Assembly: GCA_900548875.1 (NCBI GenBank)
Contig: URMA01000080.1
Coordinates: forward strand, 1 to 13,798
DNA from: an uncultured Porphyromonadaceae bacterium
GTDB lineage: Bacteria; Bacteroidota; Bacteroidia; Bacteroidales; Muribaculaceae
DNA: 13,798 nucleotides
Reading direction: 5' to 3'
Of the stretch, positions 5,980 through 13,798 are shown one piece after another. The notes under the pieces are model-generated. The model did no database searches and was not told the origin of the DNA. It was given only the letters and a program-made list of their open reading frames with translations. Both the position numbers and the translations under genes were made by a program. The stretch's first letter is position 1; each line of letters starts with the position of its first letter.

Positions 5980-8958
5980 ATGAATACTCGATTTATAGTA
6001 ACCGTAACTTTTTTGCTTGCCCTTTTGGGAGCAGGCGCCAAACCCACGGTGTTTCTTCAGCATGCCGACCGTGCGAAGATGAACGCGTGGGTGGATTCTG
6101 TCTATGCCAAGATGAACACTGAACAGAAGGTGGGACAGTTGATTGCCGAAGTGGTTGATCCTCGAAATCTGGAGGCGGCCAAACAGGAAGTGAAACGCCT
6201 GATAACGAACTATCACGTGGGTTGTTTCTATTTCTCAAAAGGCACAGTAGCCAATCATTTGGAACTGGTGAATTATGCACAGTCAATCAGTGATGTGCCC
6301 GTCATGATAGGCCTTGACGGCGAGTGGGGGCTGTCGATGCGTATGCCCGACACGCCGCGTTTCCCGCGAAATATGATGCTTGGGGCCATTCAGGACGACC
6401 GTCTGCTGTATGAATACGGACTGGAAGTGGCACGCGAGTGCAAGGCTGTTGGCGTGAACATCAATTTTTCGCCGGCAGTCGATGTCAACAGCAACCCTAA
6501 AAATCCGGTTATCGGCACACGTTCGTTCGGTGAAGATCCGAACAACGTAGGGCGAAAGGCCGTGGCCTATGCTCGCGGACTGGAAGACGGTGGTGTGCTG
6601 TCGGTGGCAAAGCATTTTCCCGGTCACGGAAACACTAACGAAGACTCTCACAAGACGCTGCCCACCGTGGGCAGTTCGTACGCCGAACTGACGGCTACGG
6701 ATTTCGTCCCGTTCCGCAACTATATCCAGGCCGGGCTTTCGGGCGTGATGGTAGCCCATCTTAACATTCCCGCACTCCACACCGGCAACAAGCCTTCGTC
6801 GATGTCGGACAGGGTGGTGGATGAACTTTTGAAAAACAAGATGGGATTTGATGGCCTTGTGTTTACCGATGCGCTGACGATGCAGGGGGCACGGAAGGTG
6901 TCACAGCCAAACGGCCTGATGGCATTTGAAGCCGGAGCGGAAGTGCTGCTTGAGCCGAGCACCACGAAAAGCAATGTCGATGCAATGGTGGCCCGCTACG
7001 AAAAGGACAGCAAGTTTGCTGAGAAAGTAGACCGCACCTGCAAGAAAATCCTTTCCTACAAATATGCCATGGGGCTGAACAATTATGTGGCCGAACCGGT
7101 CGACGGACTGTTGAAGCGTATCAATACACGCGAGGCAGAACGGGTGATGCGCCGGCTATATGCAGCGGCCATGACCGTGTTGAAAAACCAGGACGACATA
7201 CTTCCCGTAAAAGGACTTGACAAACGAATCAGCGTGGTGACGCTCGGCACGTCTTCTTCGAAAAATGCGTTTACGGAAACCTGCAAGCTATATACGGATG
7301 TCGATGTCTACGCTCTGACCGAAGCCAACATGACTTCCACTCTCGAAAAGCTGAAAGGTTCGTCGAAGGTGATTGTCGGAATCTATGACGATAATGCCGC
7401 TGCCGAAAACGGCCTGAACAAACTGGTGTTGGCGATGGGAGAGGAAAACGTGATACCCGTATTTTTTGTCAAACCGTACGACCTTAGTGGTTTCAGCGGT
7501 CCGATTTCGCTTTGCAATACGGCAGTGGTAGCTTATGAAAACCATGATTTTGCACAGGAATACGCCGCACAGGTGGTGTTCGGCGGCTGCGATGCAACGG
7601 GCCGTATGCCGGTGTCGGTGGAAGGTGTTTCATTCTGTGGCGACGGCATTGACCTGCGTGCTTCCCGTTTGGGCTACGGCATGGCAGAAGAAGTGGGGCT
7701 TGACTCGTTGTTCCTGCATCAGGTCGATTCGCTTGCCAATCTTGGTGTGCGGAAGGGCGCTTTCCCGGGCTGTCAGGTATTGGTGGCACGCCACAACAAG
7801 ATTGTCGTGAACAAAAGCTATGGCTATACCGACAAGACAAAGACCGACAAGATTAACGGCAATACGCTTTACGACCTTGCCTCCGTGTCGAAGGCTACGG
7901 GTACGCTTTCGGGTATCATGAAAGCCGTTGACGACGGCCTGATTCGCATCGACGGTACGCTCGGTACCTATACAAAGTCGCTTGCCGGAACGGAAAAAGG
8001 CAAATTCCTGATTCGCGATTTGCTTTATCATGAAACGGGCATGCCGGCTGCATTGAATATTTATGAAGAAATGACCGACACTGCCAGCTATACCGGCGCA
8101 TTGGTTTCCGCCAAGAAAAGCGCGGCCTACAAATATTCGGCCGGAGGAGCCTATATCAACTCTACGGCAAAGGTGCGCCGCGATGTCACCTCTCCCGTAA
8201 AAACAAAGGAATTCGACTACCGTATCGGCAAACGTCTGTATGTGGGGCGTAAAACCTACGACACGATAATGAATATTATCCACAATATTCCGTTGCGCGA
8301 CAACCGCCGCTATCTTTATAGCTGTCTGAATTTCTGTCTGCTGATGGAGGCGGAGGAAAACGTGACGAAAGTGCGCCACGACAAGTATGTGTACGACAAC
8401 ATTTTCCATCGTCTGGGTGCTTACCGCACGGTTTACCGTCCGTTGGATTTCTACAAAAAGTCGGAAATTGCGCCGACAGAATACGATGGCTATTTCCGTG
8501 AAGAAGTGGTGCAAGGTTCCGTTCACGATGAAACAGCGGCGTTTTCAGGCGGTATTCAAGGCAATGCCGGACTGTTCTCCAATGCCAACGACTTGGCCAA
8601 ACTTTGCCAGATGTGGCTCAACCGTGGTATGTATGGCGGCGAACAGATACTGTCGAGCGATGTAGTCAACACGTTTGTAACATCAAAAAGTCCCAATTCC
8701 CATCGTGGACTGGGCTACGACAAGCCGAACCTGAAGAAGCCGGAATGGTCGTCGACCTGCGAAGAGGCCGGACCGACGGTGTTCGGGCATACGGGCTTTA
8801 CGGGCACCTGCTTCTGGGTTGATCCGGAGAACGACATGATTTACATTTTCCTCTGCAATCGTGTTTACCCCAGCCGCAACAACAAGGCATTTACGGAGGT
8901 GGGAGCACGTGCCGGAATCATGAAGGCACTCTATCAGGCTGTGGAGCGAAACAAATAA
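5980..8958 (+). CDS. NagZ-like GH3 beta-N-acetylglucosaminidase fused to AmpC/AmiE-like serine hydrolase
   Basis: This 992-residue exported protein carries two enzyme modules. After a signal peptide (about 1-20) comes a GH3 barrel of the NagZ type (about 35-370) with KHFPGHGNTNEDSH, whose Asp222-Ser-His224 is the NagZ Asp-His acid/base dyad, and FTDALTMQGA with Asp297 as nucleophile. A GH3 C-terminal-like region follows (about 390-560). Residues about 575-985 are a beta-lactamase-fold domain: SxxK at Ser635-Val-Ser-Lys638, HETG at 684-687, and HTG at 937-939 in the KTG position. The expected YxN motif appears as YSC (780-782). NagZ trims GlcNAc from peptidoglycan fragments. In Bacillus subtilis NagZ is encoded beside AmiE, a beta-lactamase-fold MurNAc-L-alanine amidase, so one chain doing both jobs in muropeptide recycling is a sound inference. 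It follows the 5'-nucleotidase by six bases and ends the operon. Confidence 0.93.
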   Translation: MNTRFIVTVTFLLALLGAGAKPTVFLQHADRAKMNAWVDSVYAKMNTEQKVGQLIAEVVDPRNLEAAKQEVKRLITNYHVGCFYFSKGTVANHLELVNYAQSISDVPVMIGLDGEWGLSMRMPDTPRFPRNMMLGAIQDDRLLYEYGLEVARECKAVGVNINFSPAVDVNSNPKNPVIGTRSFGEDPNNVGRKAVAYARGLEDGGVLSVAKHFPGHGNTNEDSHKTLPTVGSSYAELTATDFVPFRNYIQAGLSGVMVAHLNIPALHTGNKPSSMSDRVVDELLKNKMGFDGLVFTDALTMQGARKVSQPNGLMAFEAGAEVLLEPSTTKSNVDAMVARYEKDSKFAEKVDRTCKKILSYKYAMGLNNYVAEPVDGLLKRINTREAERVMRRLYAAAMTVLKNQDDILPVKGLDKRISVVTLGTSSSKNAFTETCKLYTDVDVYALTEANMTSTLEKLKGSSKVIVGIYDDNAAAENGLNKLVLAMGEENVIPVFFVKPYDLSGFSGPISLCNTAVVAYENHDFAQEYAAQVVFGGCDATGRMPVSVEGVSFCGDGIDLRASRLGYGMAEEVGLDSLFLHQVDSLANLGVRKGAFPGCQVLVARHNKIVVNKSYGYTDKTKTDKINGNTLYDLASVSKATGTLSGIMKAVDDGLIRIDGTLGTYTKSLAGTEKGKFLIRDLLYHETGMPAALNIYEEMTDTASYTGALVSAKKSAAYKYSAGGAYINSTAKVRRDVTSPVKTKEFDYRIGKRLYVGRKTYDTIMNIIHNIPLRDNRRYLYSCLNFCLLMEAEENVTKVRHDKYVYDNIFHRLGAYRTVYRPLDFYKKSEIAPTEYDGYFREEVVQGSVHDETAAFSGGIQGNAGLFSNANDLAKLCQMWLNRGMYGGEQILSSDVVNTFVTSKSPNSHRGLGYDKPNLKKPEWSSTCEEAGPTVFGHTGFTGTCFWVDPENDMIYIFLCNRVYPSRNNKAFTEVGARAGIMKALYQAVERNK

Positions 8959-8984
8959 TTCCGCCCGTCGGGCAAACACATATA

Positions 8985-9029
8985 CGGCTGCACGTATGGA
9001 CTTTTTCCATGGGTGCAGCCGTTTTTTTT
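8985..9029 (+). terminator. Strong intrinsic terminator of the nucleotidase/NagZ operon
   Basis: CGGCTGCAC at 8985-8993 pairs perfectly with GTGCAGCCG at 9013-9021. The inner bases extend the helix (TATGGA against TCCAT with a G-G mismatch). Eight T follow at 9022-9029. It begins 26 bases after the stop codon. Confidence 0.93.
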
Positions 9030-9169
9030 GAATTCCGGCCGTTGCACGAGTGAAAGATAAATGGCTATAAATGTGGCTTTTTATTAACTGAAATCTTAAA
9101 AATGTATCTAAAATTGAAGTTTAAGGCTGTATTTTATGTAAAAATGTTAGTTTGTTGGAAAAATTGTAT

Positions 9170-9177
9170 TACCTTTG
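9170..9177 (+). promoter_or_regulatory. Putative -7 element of gdhA
   Basis: TACCTTTG is an exact match to the TAnnTTTG consensus, in the AT-rich region before gdhA. It lies 37 bases before the ATG. The upstream stretch GTTAGTTTGTTGG (9146-9158) may contain the -33 element, but the spacing to any TTTG there is short. The purine-rich AAAAGGAAG at 9202-9210 just before the ATG could serve as a ribosome-binding site. Confidence 0.65.
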
Positions 9178-9214
9178 TAACGCATAATTAAAGAATAACT
9201 TAAAAGGAAGAACA

Positions 9215-10549
9215 ATGAAAGCAAAAGAAGTGATTGACGATTTGCGTCGTCGTTTTCCGCATGAGCCGGAATATCTGCAAGCGGTAGAAGAAGTGGTAAC
9301 CTCAATCGAGGACGTTTACAACGAACATCCGGAATTTGAACGCTATAATCTTATTGAACGTCTTTGTCTGCCTGACAGAATTTTCTCATTCCGCGTGTCA
9401 TGGGTTGATGATAAAGGCCGCGTGCAAAACAATATGGGCTACAGAATCCAGCACAACAATGCTATCGGTCCGTACAAAGGCGGTATTCGCTTTCACTCTT
9501 CTGTAAACCAGTCAATCCTCAAGTTCCTTGCTTTCGAGCAGACTTTCAAAAACTCGCTTACTACGCTCCCGATGGGTGGCGGCAAGGGTGGTTCCGACTT
9601 CAACCCGAAAGGAAAATCGGATATGGAAGTGATGCGCTTCTGCCAGGCATTCATTGCCGAACTATGGCGTCACATTGGTCCTGACACGGACGTTCCTGCC
9701 GGCGATATCGGCGTAGGCGGCCGTGAAGTGGGCTACATGTACGGTATGTATAAGAAAATGGCGCGTGAAAACACCGGTACATTCACTGGCAAGGGCCTTG
9801 AATTCGGCGGTTCGCTGATCCGTCCGGAAGCAACCGGCTACGGTAATGTTTACTTCCTTCTCAACATGTTGGCAACACGCAATATCGACATAAAGGGCAA
9901 GACGGTAGCCATTTCCGGTTCCGGCAATGTGGCGACCTATACAGCCAAGAAACTTCTTGAACTGGGTGCTAAGGTGGTGACGATGAGCGACTCCAACGGT
10001 ACTATCTATGTTCCGGAAGGATTGACTGAAGAACAGCTCGACTTCATTTTTGAACTGAAGAATATCTATCGTGGCCGTATCCGTGAATTCGCTGAAAAAT
10101 ATGGCTGCCAATATTTCGAAGGCGGGCGTCCTTGGGGCGTGAAGTGTGACATTGCCATGCCTTCGGCTACTCAAAACGAACTTGACGGCGACGATGCACG
10201 CACATTGCTTGCCAACGGCTGTTTCGCTGTGTCGGAAGGAGCCAACATGCCTTCTACTCCGGAAGCCGTTCATGAGTTCGTAAATGCCAAGATTCTTTAT
10301 GCTCCGGGTAAGGCTGCCAATGCTGGTGGTGTGTCAGTATCAGGTTTGGAAATGGCACAGAACTCGCAGAAACTTACATGGACAGCTGAAGAAGTTGATG
10401 CAAAACTGAAGGCTATTATGGCCGACATCCACGCTCAGTGTCAGAAATACGGTAAGGAAGCCGACGGCTACACCAACTATGTGAAGGGTGCCAACATTGC
10501 CGGCTTTATGAAAGTGGCAAAAGCCATGATGTCGCAAGGTATCCTCTAA
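9215..10549 (+). CDS. gdhA: NADP-type glutamate dehydrogenase
   Basis: This 444-residue protein is a full-length hexameric-class glutamate dehydrogenase, which assimilates ammonium by reductive amination of 2-oxoglutarate. The substrate site shows GPYKGGIRF (Lys88), PMGGGKGGSDF (catalytic Lys124) and PAGDIGVGGREVGYM (Asp164), in the same spacing as in E. coli GdhA. The Rossmann domain has GKTVAISGSGNVA (glycines near 235-240) and then SDSNGTIY after the second strand, which fits NADP(H) preference. Length and start agree with the family, and the ATG is preceded by a purine-rich Shine-Dalgarno-like sequence. It has its own promoter-like box and terminator, so it is likely transcribed alone. 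No ammonium transporter or glutamine synthetase lies beside it. Confidence 0.98.
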   Translation: MKAKEVIDDLRRRFPHEPEYLQAVEEVVTSIEDVYNEHPEFERYNLIERLCLPDRIFSFRVSWVDDKGRVQNNMGYRIQHNNAIGPYKGGIRFHSSVNQSILKFLAFEQTFKNSLTTLPMGGGKGGSDFNPKGKSDMEVMRFCQAFIAELWRHIGPDTDVPAGDIGVGGREVGYMYGMYKKMARENTGTFTGKGLEFGGSLIRPEATGYGNVYFLLNMLATRNIDIKGKTVAISGSGNVATYTAKKLLELGAKVVTMSDSNGTIYVPEGLTEEQLDFIFELKNIYRGRIREFAEKYGCQYFEGGRPWGVKCDIAMPSATQNELDGDDARTLLANGCFAVSEGANMPSTPEAVHEFVNAKILYAPGKAANAGGVSVSGLEMAQNSQKLTWTAEEVDAKLKAIMADIHAQCQKYGKEADGYTNYVKGANIAGFMKVAKAMMSQGIL

Positions 10550-10586
10550 TCCTCGGACAAAGAAAAATTTCTTTATAGCATAACAT

Positions 10587-10628
10587 AATCCGCACACCGG
10601 CCCTTCTGGGAAGTTGTGCGGATTTTTT
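10587..10628 (+). terminator. Intrinsic terminator of gdhA
   Basis: AATCCGCACA at 10587-10596 and TGTGCGGATT at 10615-10624 form a perfect 10-bp stem with an 18-base loop, followed by T to 10628. On the minus strand the stem is not followed by a T tract, so it is a poor terminator for the opposing gene at 10654. Confidence 0.9.
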
Positions 10629-10653
10629 ATAGTTCAAACCTCTTATGGTTGAA

Positions 10654-11763
10654 TCAAGGTTGGAGAATGTTCAGCTGGATTTTGTTCAGATAGCTGAATA
10701 TGGAAACGCTTTTGTTCTTGTATGTTCCGATTGCTTCGTATTGCGAATCGTTGTCGGTAATTTGGGTGAAATTGACACCTCCGCTTTTCATGTCGGCGGT
10801 CATTTGCCGTGCTGTTGTTCGGGCATTCTCTTCAAAAGTCCCTTCGAACATGTATGTAGTTGATTTGAAATCAACAGTCGTTTGACAGGTCGGCATAATG
10901 TAATAAAATAAATTGGGATATCTGAACGTGATGGAGTTTGGGCTGATAGTACACTGCTTGTCCATATCCTTGATTATTTTCACTGCTTTTTTGTATGACG
11001 TCTTTTCGGAAAACAGTCCGCAATGCTTCTCGAGTAGCTCCATGATTTGTTTGATTTCAAAATCTCGTGTCTCAGCGGTGACTTTGGCGATTATTTCATG
11101 TCCGCATGCTTCTTCAATGGCTTTTGATAAATCTTTGAATACAAGAGTGCTATAGAATGCAATGTTGAAAGAAGATTCCAATCCTCCGTTTTTTGAGAAA
11201 CTGATTTTAGAGATGTTGCATTCTTTGAGTTTTGTGAGTAAGGCGATGCCTTCCAATCCTTCGGATGATTGATAGCCGCTGGCAGGTACGGTCATGGTCA
11301 GCGTAGGGTAGTACTCATTTTCGAGTTTGAGATGTTTGGATGACAACGCCCAACTGATAGTCTCTCCGTCATTGAAAGTTATGATACAGTTGTCAATGAG
11401 CTTGTATCGAAAAATATAGTTGAGTGACGAAGAGTTTCCAGTAACAGAGAAACCAAATTTTAAATTGTTTCCGCCGGCATAAATGAGTGAAAAGCTATAT
11501 GACTGTTTTTCCCCGCCAATGTCTAATATTAAATCGGTGGTACAGTCATATATGGTATCCCCGTTTTCTGTAGTTTGGGTGAGCGTGAATGGTTCTTCGC
11601 CCGATTGGGTTAGATAAATATAGTTGCGTGCATCTTCTTCCGTTACTGGTAGCTCTCCATTGAAAACGTCGTAGAAGTGCTCAAAAATAGTCTCTTGTGC
11701 TTTCATCCCTTGTGGAAGAATTACTGTCAGCAGGCATATCAGCAGTAAATTTGTTTGTTTCAT
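10654..11763 (-). CDS. Exported protein of unknown function, paralogue of the gene at 12585
   Basis: I do not recognise this 369-residue protein. A signal peptide (about 1-22, ending MKAQ) predicts export, and there is no clear lipobox. Residues about 120-220 contain a strand-rich segment with ITFNDGET, then LLTKLKECNISKISFSKNG and KAIEEAC. Residues about 238-369 align without difficulty with the end of the protein encoded at 12585-13709: ELLEKHCGL versus DLVQKKCGL, YYIMPTCQTTVDFKSTT versus YNGIVPTCMVLTNFKNTS, and ARQMTADMKSGG versus ARKLTEDMKAGG. Cys220, Cys248 and Cys293 are shared with the paralogue and could form a disulfide. It is the last gene of the cluster, 182 bases after the previous stop. 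No catalytic motif is apparent, so a binding or structural role is possible but unproven. Confidence 0.85.
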   Translation of the reverse strand: MKQTNLLLICLLTVILPQGMKAQETIFEHFYDVFNGELPVTEEDARNYIYLTQSGEEPFTLTQTTENGDTIYDCTTDLILDIGGEKQSYSFSLIYAGGNNLKFGFSVTGNSSSLNYIFRYKLIDNCIITFNDGETISWALSSKHLKLENEYYPTLTMTVPASGYQSSEGLEGIALLTKLKECNISKISFSKNGGLESSFNIAFYSTLVFKDLSKAIEEACGHEIIAKVTAETRDFEIKQIMELLEKHCGLFSEKTSYKKAVKIIKDMDKQCTISPNSITFRYPNLFYYIMPTCQTTVDFKSTTYMFEGTFEENARTTARQMTADMKSGGVNFTQITDNDSQYEAIGTYKNKSVSIFSYLNKIQLNILQP

Positions 11764-11848
11764 AATGGTTTGTGGTTTTCAGTTCTTATAAAAAAAGTTG
11801 GAGCGGATTTTTTCTCATGTTTGAATAATATTCAGTGCGGTCGAACAT

Positions 11849-11935
11849 TTAGTCGGGAATACAGATTGTGCTGTAGACGGCTGCCATAATCGTGTTGTCT
11901 TGATACCGGGTTTTGATGGGAATAGAAGTTGACAT
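11849..11935 (-). pseudogene. Possible remnant of a paralogous exported-protein domain
   Basis: This 28-codon open stretch (MSTSIPIKTRYQDNTIMAAV and eight more residues) lies in the 182-bp gap between two cluster genes. Two readings are possible. It resembles residues 26-37 of the upstream protein (IPVTTYYSDNTI versus IPIKTRYQDNTI). Its position and its strand-like end also resemble the last residues of the two full paralogues (YxNK...I...VxI). Either would make it a leftover of a duplication or truncation. The match is short, so chance or a small expressed ORF cannot be excluded. I see no promoter box elsewhere in the gap. Confidence 0.25.
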
Positions 11936-11945
11936 AGGCGCTTTT

Positions 11946-12560
11946 TTAGTCCCGTTGTTCTGTTTGTGTCGCTTGTTGTTGTGCTATAATCTGCCTCCAA
12001 CGTTCTTCAAGGGAGGAAAATACCTCGTCGAGATGCAGGTTTGACTTATATTCTTTCTCGGAGAAGGGGATGGTGAACGATTCCTGTCCGTTTGAAAGAA
12101 CTATGCGGTCAATATCTTTTTCCCACAGCAAATCGCAGAAATGTTCGTAATCCGGTGCATAATCAGATGATAAGTCTGGATCGAAACATTTGAATCGAAT
12201 GTGGAAACCATAGTCGTCCTCTTCGAATGACAAGTCTGTTTTGGGCTCGAGTTTCAGTCCGTCGCGGGTGTAGATGGTACAACGGTTGAATTTGGTAATG
12301 GATTCTGCCATGTTTATCAAGTCGGTGGCATAAGATTTATGGACGAAATTCAGATCCATATGCAATGTCATGGCCTTGATGTTGAAGTGGGCAATATAGG
12401 CAACTTCCAAGTCAGCATTAATCGGAAAGCTTCTGCTTTCGACTGAAGTTATCGTGTTGTCGCTATAATATGTCGTAACCGGAATGAAAGCAGATGCTTT
12501 GGGGCTGACGGCAAGAAGTGTCAGCACGATTCCTAACAGGAGGATGATGTTGCGTTTCAT
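11946..12560 (-). CDS. Exported protein of unknown function, short member of the cluster family
   Basis: I do not recognise this 204-residue protein. A hydrophobic N-terminus with a basic start (MKRNIILLLGIVLTLLAV) and a likely cut after KASA predict export. Residues about 78-170 resemble the middle region of its two neighbours: RCTIYTRDGLKL (compare ITFNDGET and LHFTDGTF), then LLWEKDIDRIVLSNGQESFTIPF (compare LLTKLKECNISKISFSKNG and LLNVDLEQITINSDNNSYSFYI). It lacks the C-terminal KCGL/PTC/DMKxGG domain and instead ends in a glutamine-rich tail (QQQATQTEQRD), so it looks like a shortened version. Its start lies 24 bases after the stop of the preceding gene, which makes co-transcription likely. 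Confidence 0.8.
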   Translation of the reverse strand: MKRNIILLLGIVLTLLAVSPKASAFIPVTTYYSDNTITSVESRSFPINADLEVAYIAHFNIKAMTLHMDLNFVHKSYATDLINMAESITKFNRCTIYTRDGLKLEPKTDLSFEEDDYGFHIRFKCFDPDLSSDYAPDYEHFCDLLWEKDIDRIVLSNGQESFTIPFSEKEYKSNLHLDEVFSSLEERWRQIIAQQQATQTEQRD

Positions 12561-12584
12561 AGTAGTGTCTGTTTTGATGAATGT

Positions 12585-13709
12585 TTAGAATATGTCGACA
12601 AGCACGCCTGTCTTGTTTGTGGTGATAGAAATAATCTTTTGTCTATAATTTCCGTAAGAGCGGAATGCTTTTTCGGGAGTGTCGATTGTGTAGTCGATGG
12701 TCGCACCTCCGGCTTTCATGTCTTCGGTCAGTTTTCTGGCTAAGTTGCGTTGAGCGTCATTATCATTGACGGCGAAACGAAAAGATGTGTTCTTGAAATT
12801 GGTCAGTACCATGCAAGTCGGGACTATTCCGTTGTAGGAAAACGGACAGGTGAAGTTGATGCCGATTTCGTCGATTGTCGCGTTGTAGTTGCTATTCATC
12901 AGGTTTGTTTTAGCTTCTTCCCATGAAATGTTGCTGTCATATAGTCCGCACTTTTTCTGAACCAAATCAATGGCTGGAACAGAACCTTTTTTAGCCAGTT
13001 TGTTGAAATTGCTGAGAATGCCTCCGGTGGAAGATTTTGGCTGGCTTGCGGTTCCTTTTGTAGCCGGTTCTGACGGTTTCTTTTCTGAAATTGAATTGGA
13101 ATATGTCGGGGTGCTTGGGGCTGTTTTTATGGGTGCTTTGCAAGCCTGGTCGTATGCTTGTTTGATGTAATAGCTTGACGTAGCGTCGCTAATATAAAAA
13201 GAATAGGAGTTGTTGTCGCTGTTTATTGTGATTTGTTCCAAATCTACGTTTAGCAGTTTGTTTATAATTGAACGGGAATCCAAGTTACCGGCTTTTGTAT
13301 TGTTGCCAGGGTAGTAGTTGATGCGTATGGTGTTGGGCGAAATTTTCGCTGTTTTGATAAAGCAGTCGCCTACAAACGTGCCGTCAGTAAAATGAAGATC
13401 CAGCGTGTATTTAGTATCTTTATATTCTTCAAATAAAGAACTCAAAGTAAATTCACCAAAACTGGATGGCTCAAACTCATCGAAATCATGAATCAAGTCG
13501 AAGTAGAATATATCGTAGGATGTAGTGTGAATTACTCCGTATGCTATATTCGCTCCGTAAAAAGGATCCTCCATGGGATATTCTTTACTTTTGAAACTGC
13601 TGTTATAGTCGATTTGGGAAAATTTGTAGTCTGACATATTTTCAGACAGGCTTTCGAATCCGGCGAAAGCCCCCAATGCAGTTAGAAAGAAAAGGAGAAA
13701 GCGTTTCAT
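12585..13709 (-). CDS. Exported protein of unknown function with Ser/Pro/Thr linker, first gene of the cluster
   Basis: I do not recognise this 374-residue protein. A signal peptide (about 1-17, MKRFLLFFLTALGAFAG) predicts export. Residues about 85-190 form the strand-rich middle domain, with LHFTDGTF, IINKLLNVDLEQITINSDNN and QAYDQAC. Residues about 192-230 are a linker rich in Ser, Pro, Thr and Lys. Residues about 240-374 form the C-terminal domain shared with the protein at 10654-11763: KKCGL, GIVPTCMVLTNFKNTSF, LARKLTEDMKAGG and a final strand ending VDIF. The linker between two folded parts suggests two separately working modules. It probably leads the three-gene minus-strand transcript, with a good -7 box upstream. 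Function unknown; the paralogy is seen directly. Confidence 0.85.
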   Translation of the reverse strand: MKRFLLFFLTALGAFAGFESLSENMSDYKFSQIDYNSSFKSKEYPMEDPFYGANIAYGVIHTTSYDIFYFDLIHDFDEFEPSSFGEFTLSSLFEEYKDTKYTLDLHFTDGTFVGDCFIKTAKISPNTIRINYYPGNNTKAGNLDSRSIINKLLNVDLEQITINSDNNSYSFYISDATSSYYIKQAYDQACKAPIKTAPSTPTYSNSISEKKPSEPATKGTASQPKSSTGGILSNFNKLAKKGSVPAIDLVQKKCGLYDSNISWEEAKTNLMNSNYNATIDEIGINFTCPFSYNGIVPTCMVLTNFKNTSFRFAVNDNDAQRNLARKLTEDMKAGGATIDYTIDTPEKAFRSYGNYRQKIISITTNKTGVLVDIF

Positions 13710-13744
13710 AATTGTCTTGTATTAGAATGTTTAGTCCGATATGG

Positions 13745-13752
13745 CAAAGATA
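13745..13752 (-). promoter_or_regulatory. Putative -7 element for the three-gene exported-protein cluster
   Basis: Read on the minus strand, TATCTTTG matches TAnnTTTG exactly and lies 35 bases upstream of the ATG at 13709. The upstream region is very rich in A and T, and I see no clear -33 TTG at the usual spacing. Confidence 0.6.
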
Positions 13753-13798
13753 TATAAAAAAAGAGATTTTTTACGCCCGGTAAATAAGAAAGTCAAGA

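Noticed and set aside
7630..8526. A 298-codon minus-strand open frame inside the NagZ/serine-hydrolase gene
   Set aside because: It lies fully inside a well-supported gene on the other strand and its His/Val-rich translation has no recognisable domain.
11815..12000. A 61-codon minus-strand open frame overlapping the end of the short exported protein
   Set aside because: It is out of frame with the gene it overlaps and has no signal peptide or family resemblance; the 28-codon stretch in another frame fits the paralogues better.

Overview
This looks like a chromosomal segment from a Bacteroidota species, most likely a Bacteroidales gut- or oral-type anaerobe. The evidence is a TonB-receptor-like barrel with an N-terminal carboxypeptidase-regulatory domain, a single-chain NagZ-type GH3 plus serine-hydrolase protein, an NADP-type glutamate dehydrogenase, and repeated copies of the Bacteroidota -7 promoter octamer TAnnTTTG. 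The genus cannot be fixed from the sequence alone. I see no rRNA, tRNA, CRISPR array, insertion sequence or phage gene.

Left part (1-3270, + strand): a two-gene unit. The first gene encodes a membrane-spanning one-component regulator with a periplasmic domain and a C-terminal cytoplasmic OmpR/PhoB-type winged helix. The second encodes a large outer-membrane beta-barrel protein. Between them lie five direct repeats of an 11-bp unit (consensus TGTCAGTAATT) in exact 11-bp register, ending just before the barrel gene's putative -33/-7 promoter. This is the arrangement expected for PhoB-type binding sites, so the regulator probably senses something in the envelope and switches on its neighbour.

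Middle (3237-10628): housekeeping genes. On the minus strand are an ArsC/Spx-family thioredoxin-fold protein and ribosomal protein L19 (rplS), each with a clear intrinsic terminator. On the plus strand is a tight operon of a secreted UshA-type 5'-nucleotidase and a 992-residue exported protein joining a NagZ-like beta-N-acetylglucosaminidase to an AmpC/AmiE-like serine hydrolase. The operon suggests envelope or periplasmic salvage of nucleotides and muropeptides, and it ends in a strong terminator. Next is gdhA with its own promoter and terminator.

Right part (10654-13798, minus strand): three consecutive exported proteins of unknown function, probably one transcript starting near 13745. The first and last share a C-terminal domain (KCGL ... 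PTC ... DMKxGG) and, more weakly, a middle domain. The middle protein seems to keep only the middle domain, and the 182-bp gap after it contains a 28-codon open stretch that may be a remnant. This small paralogous family and the regulator/barrel pair with its phased operator are the two parts most likely to hold undescribed biology.
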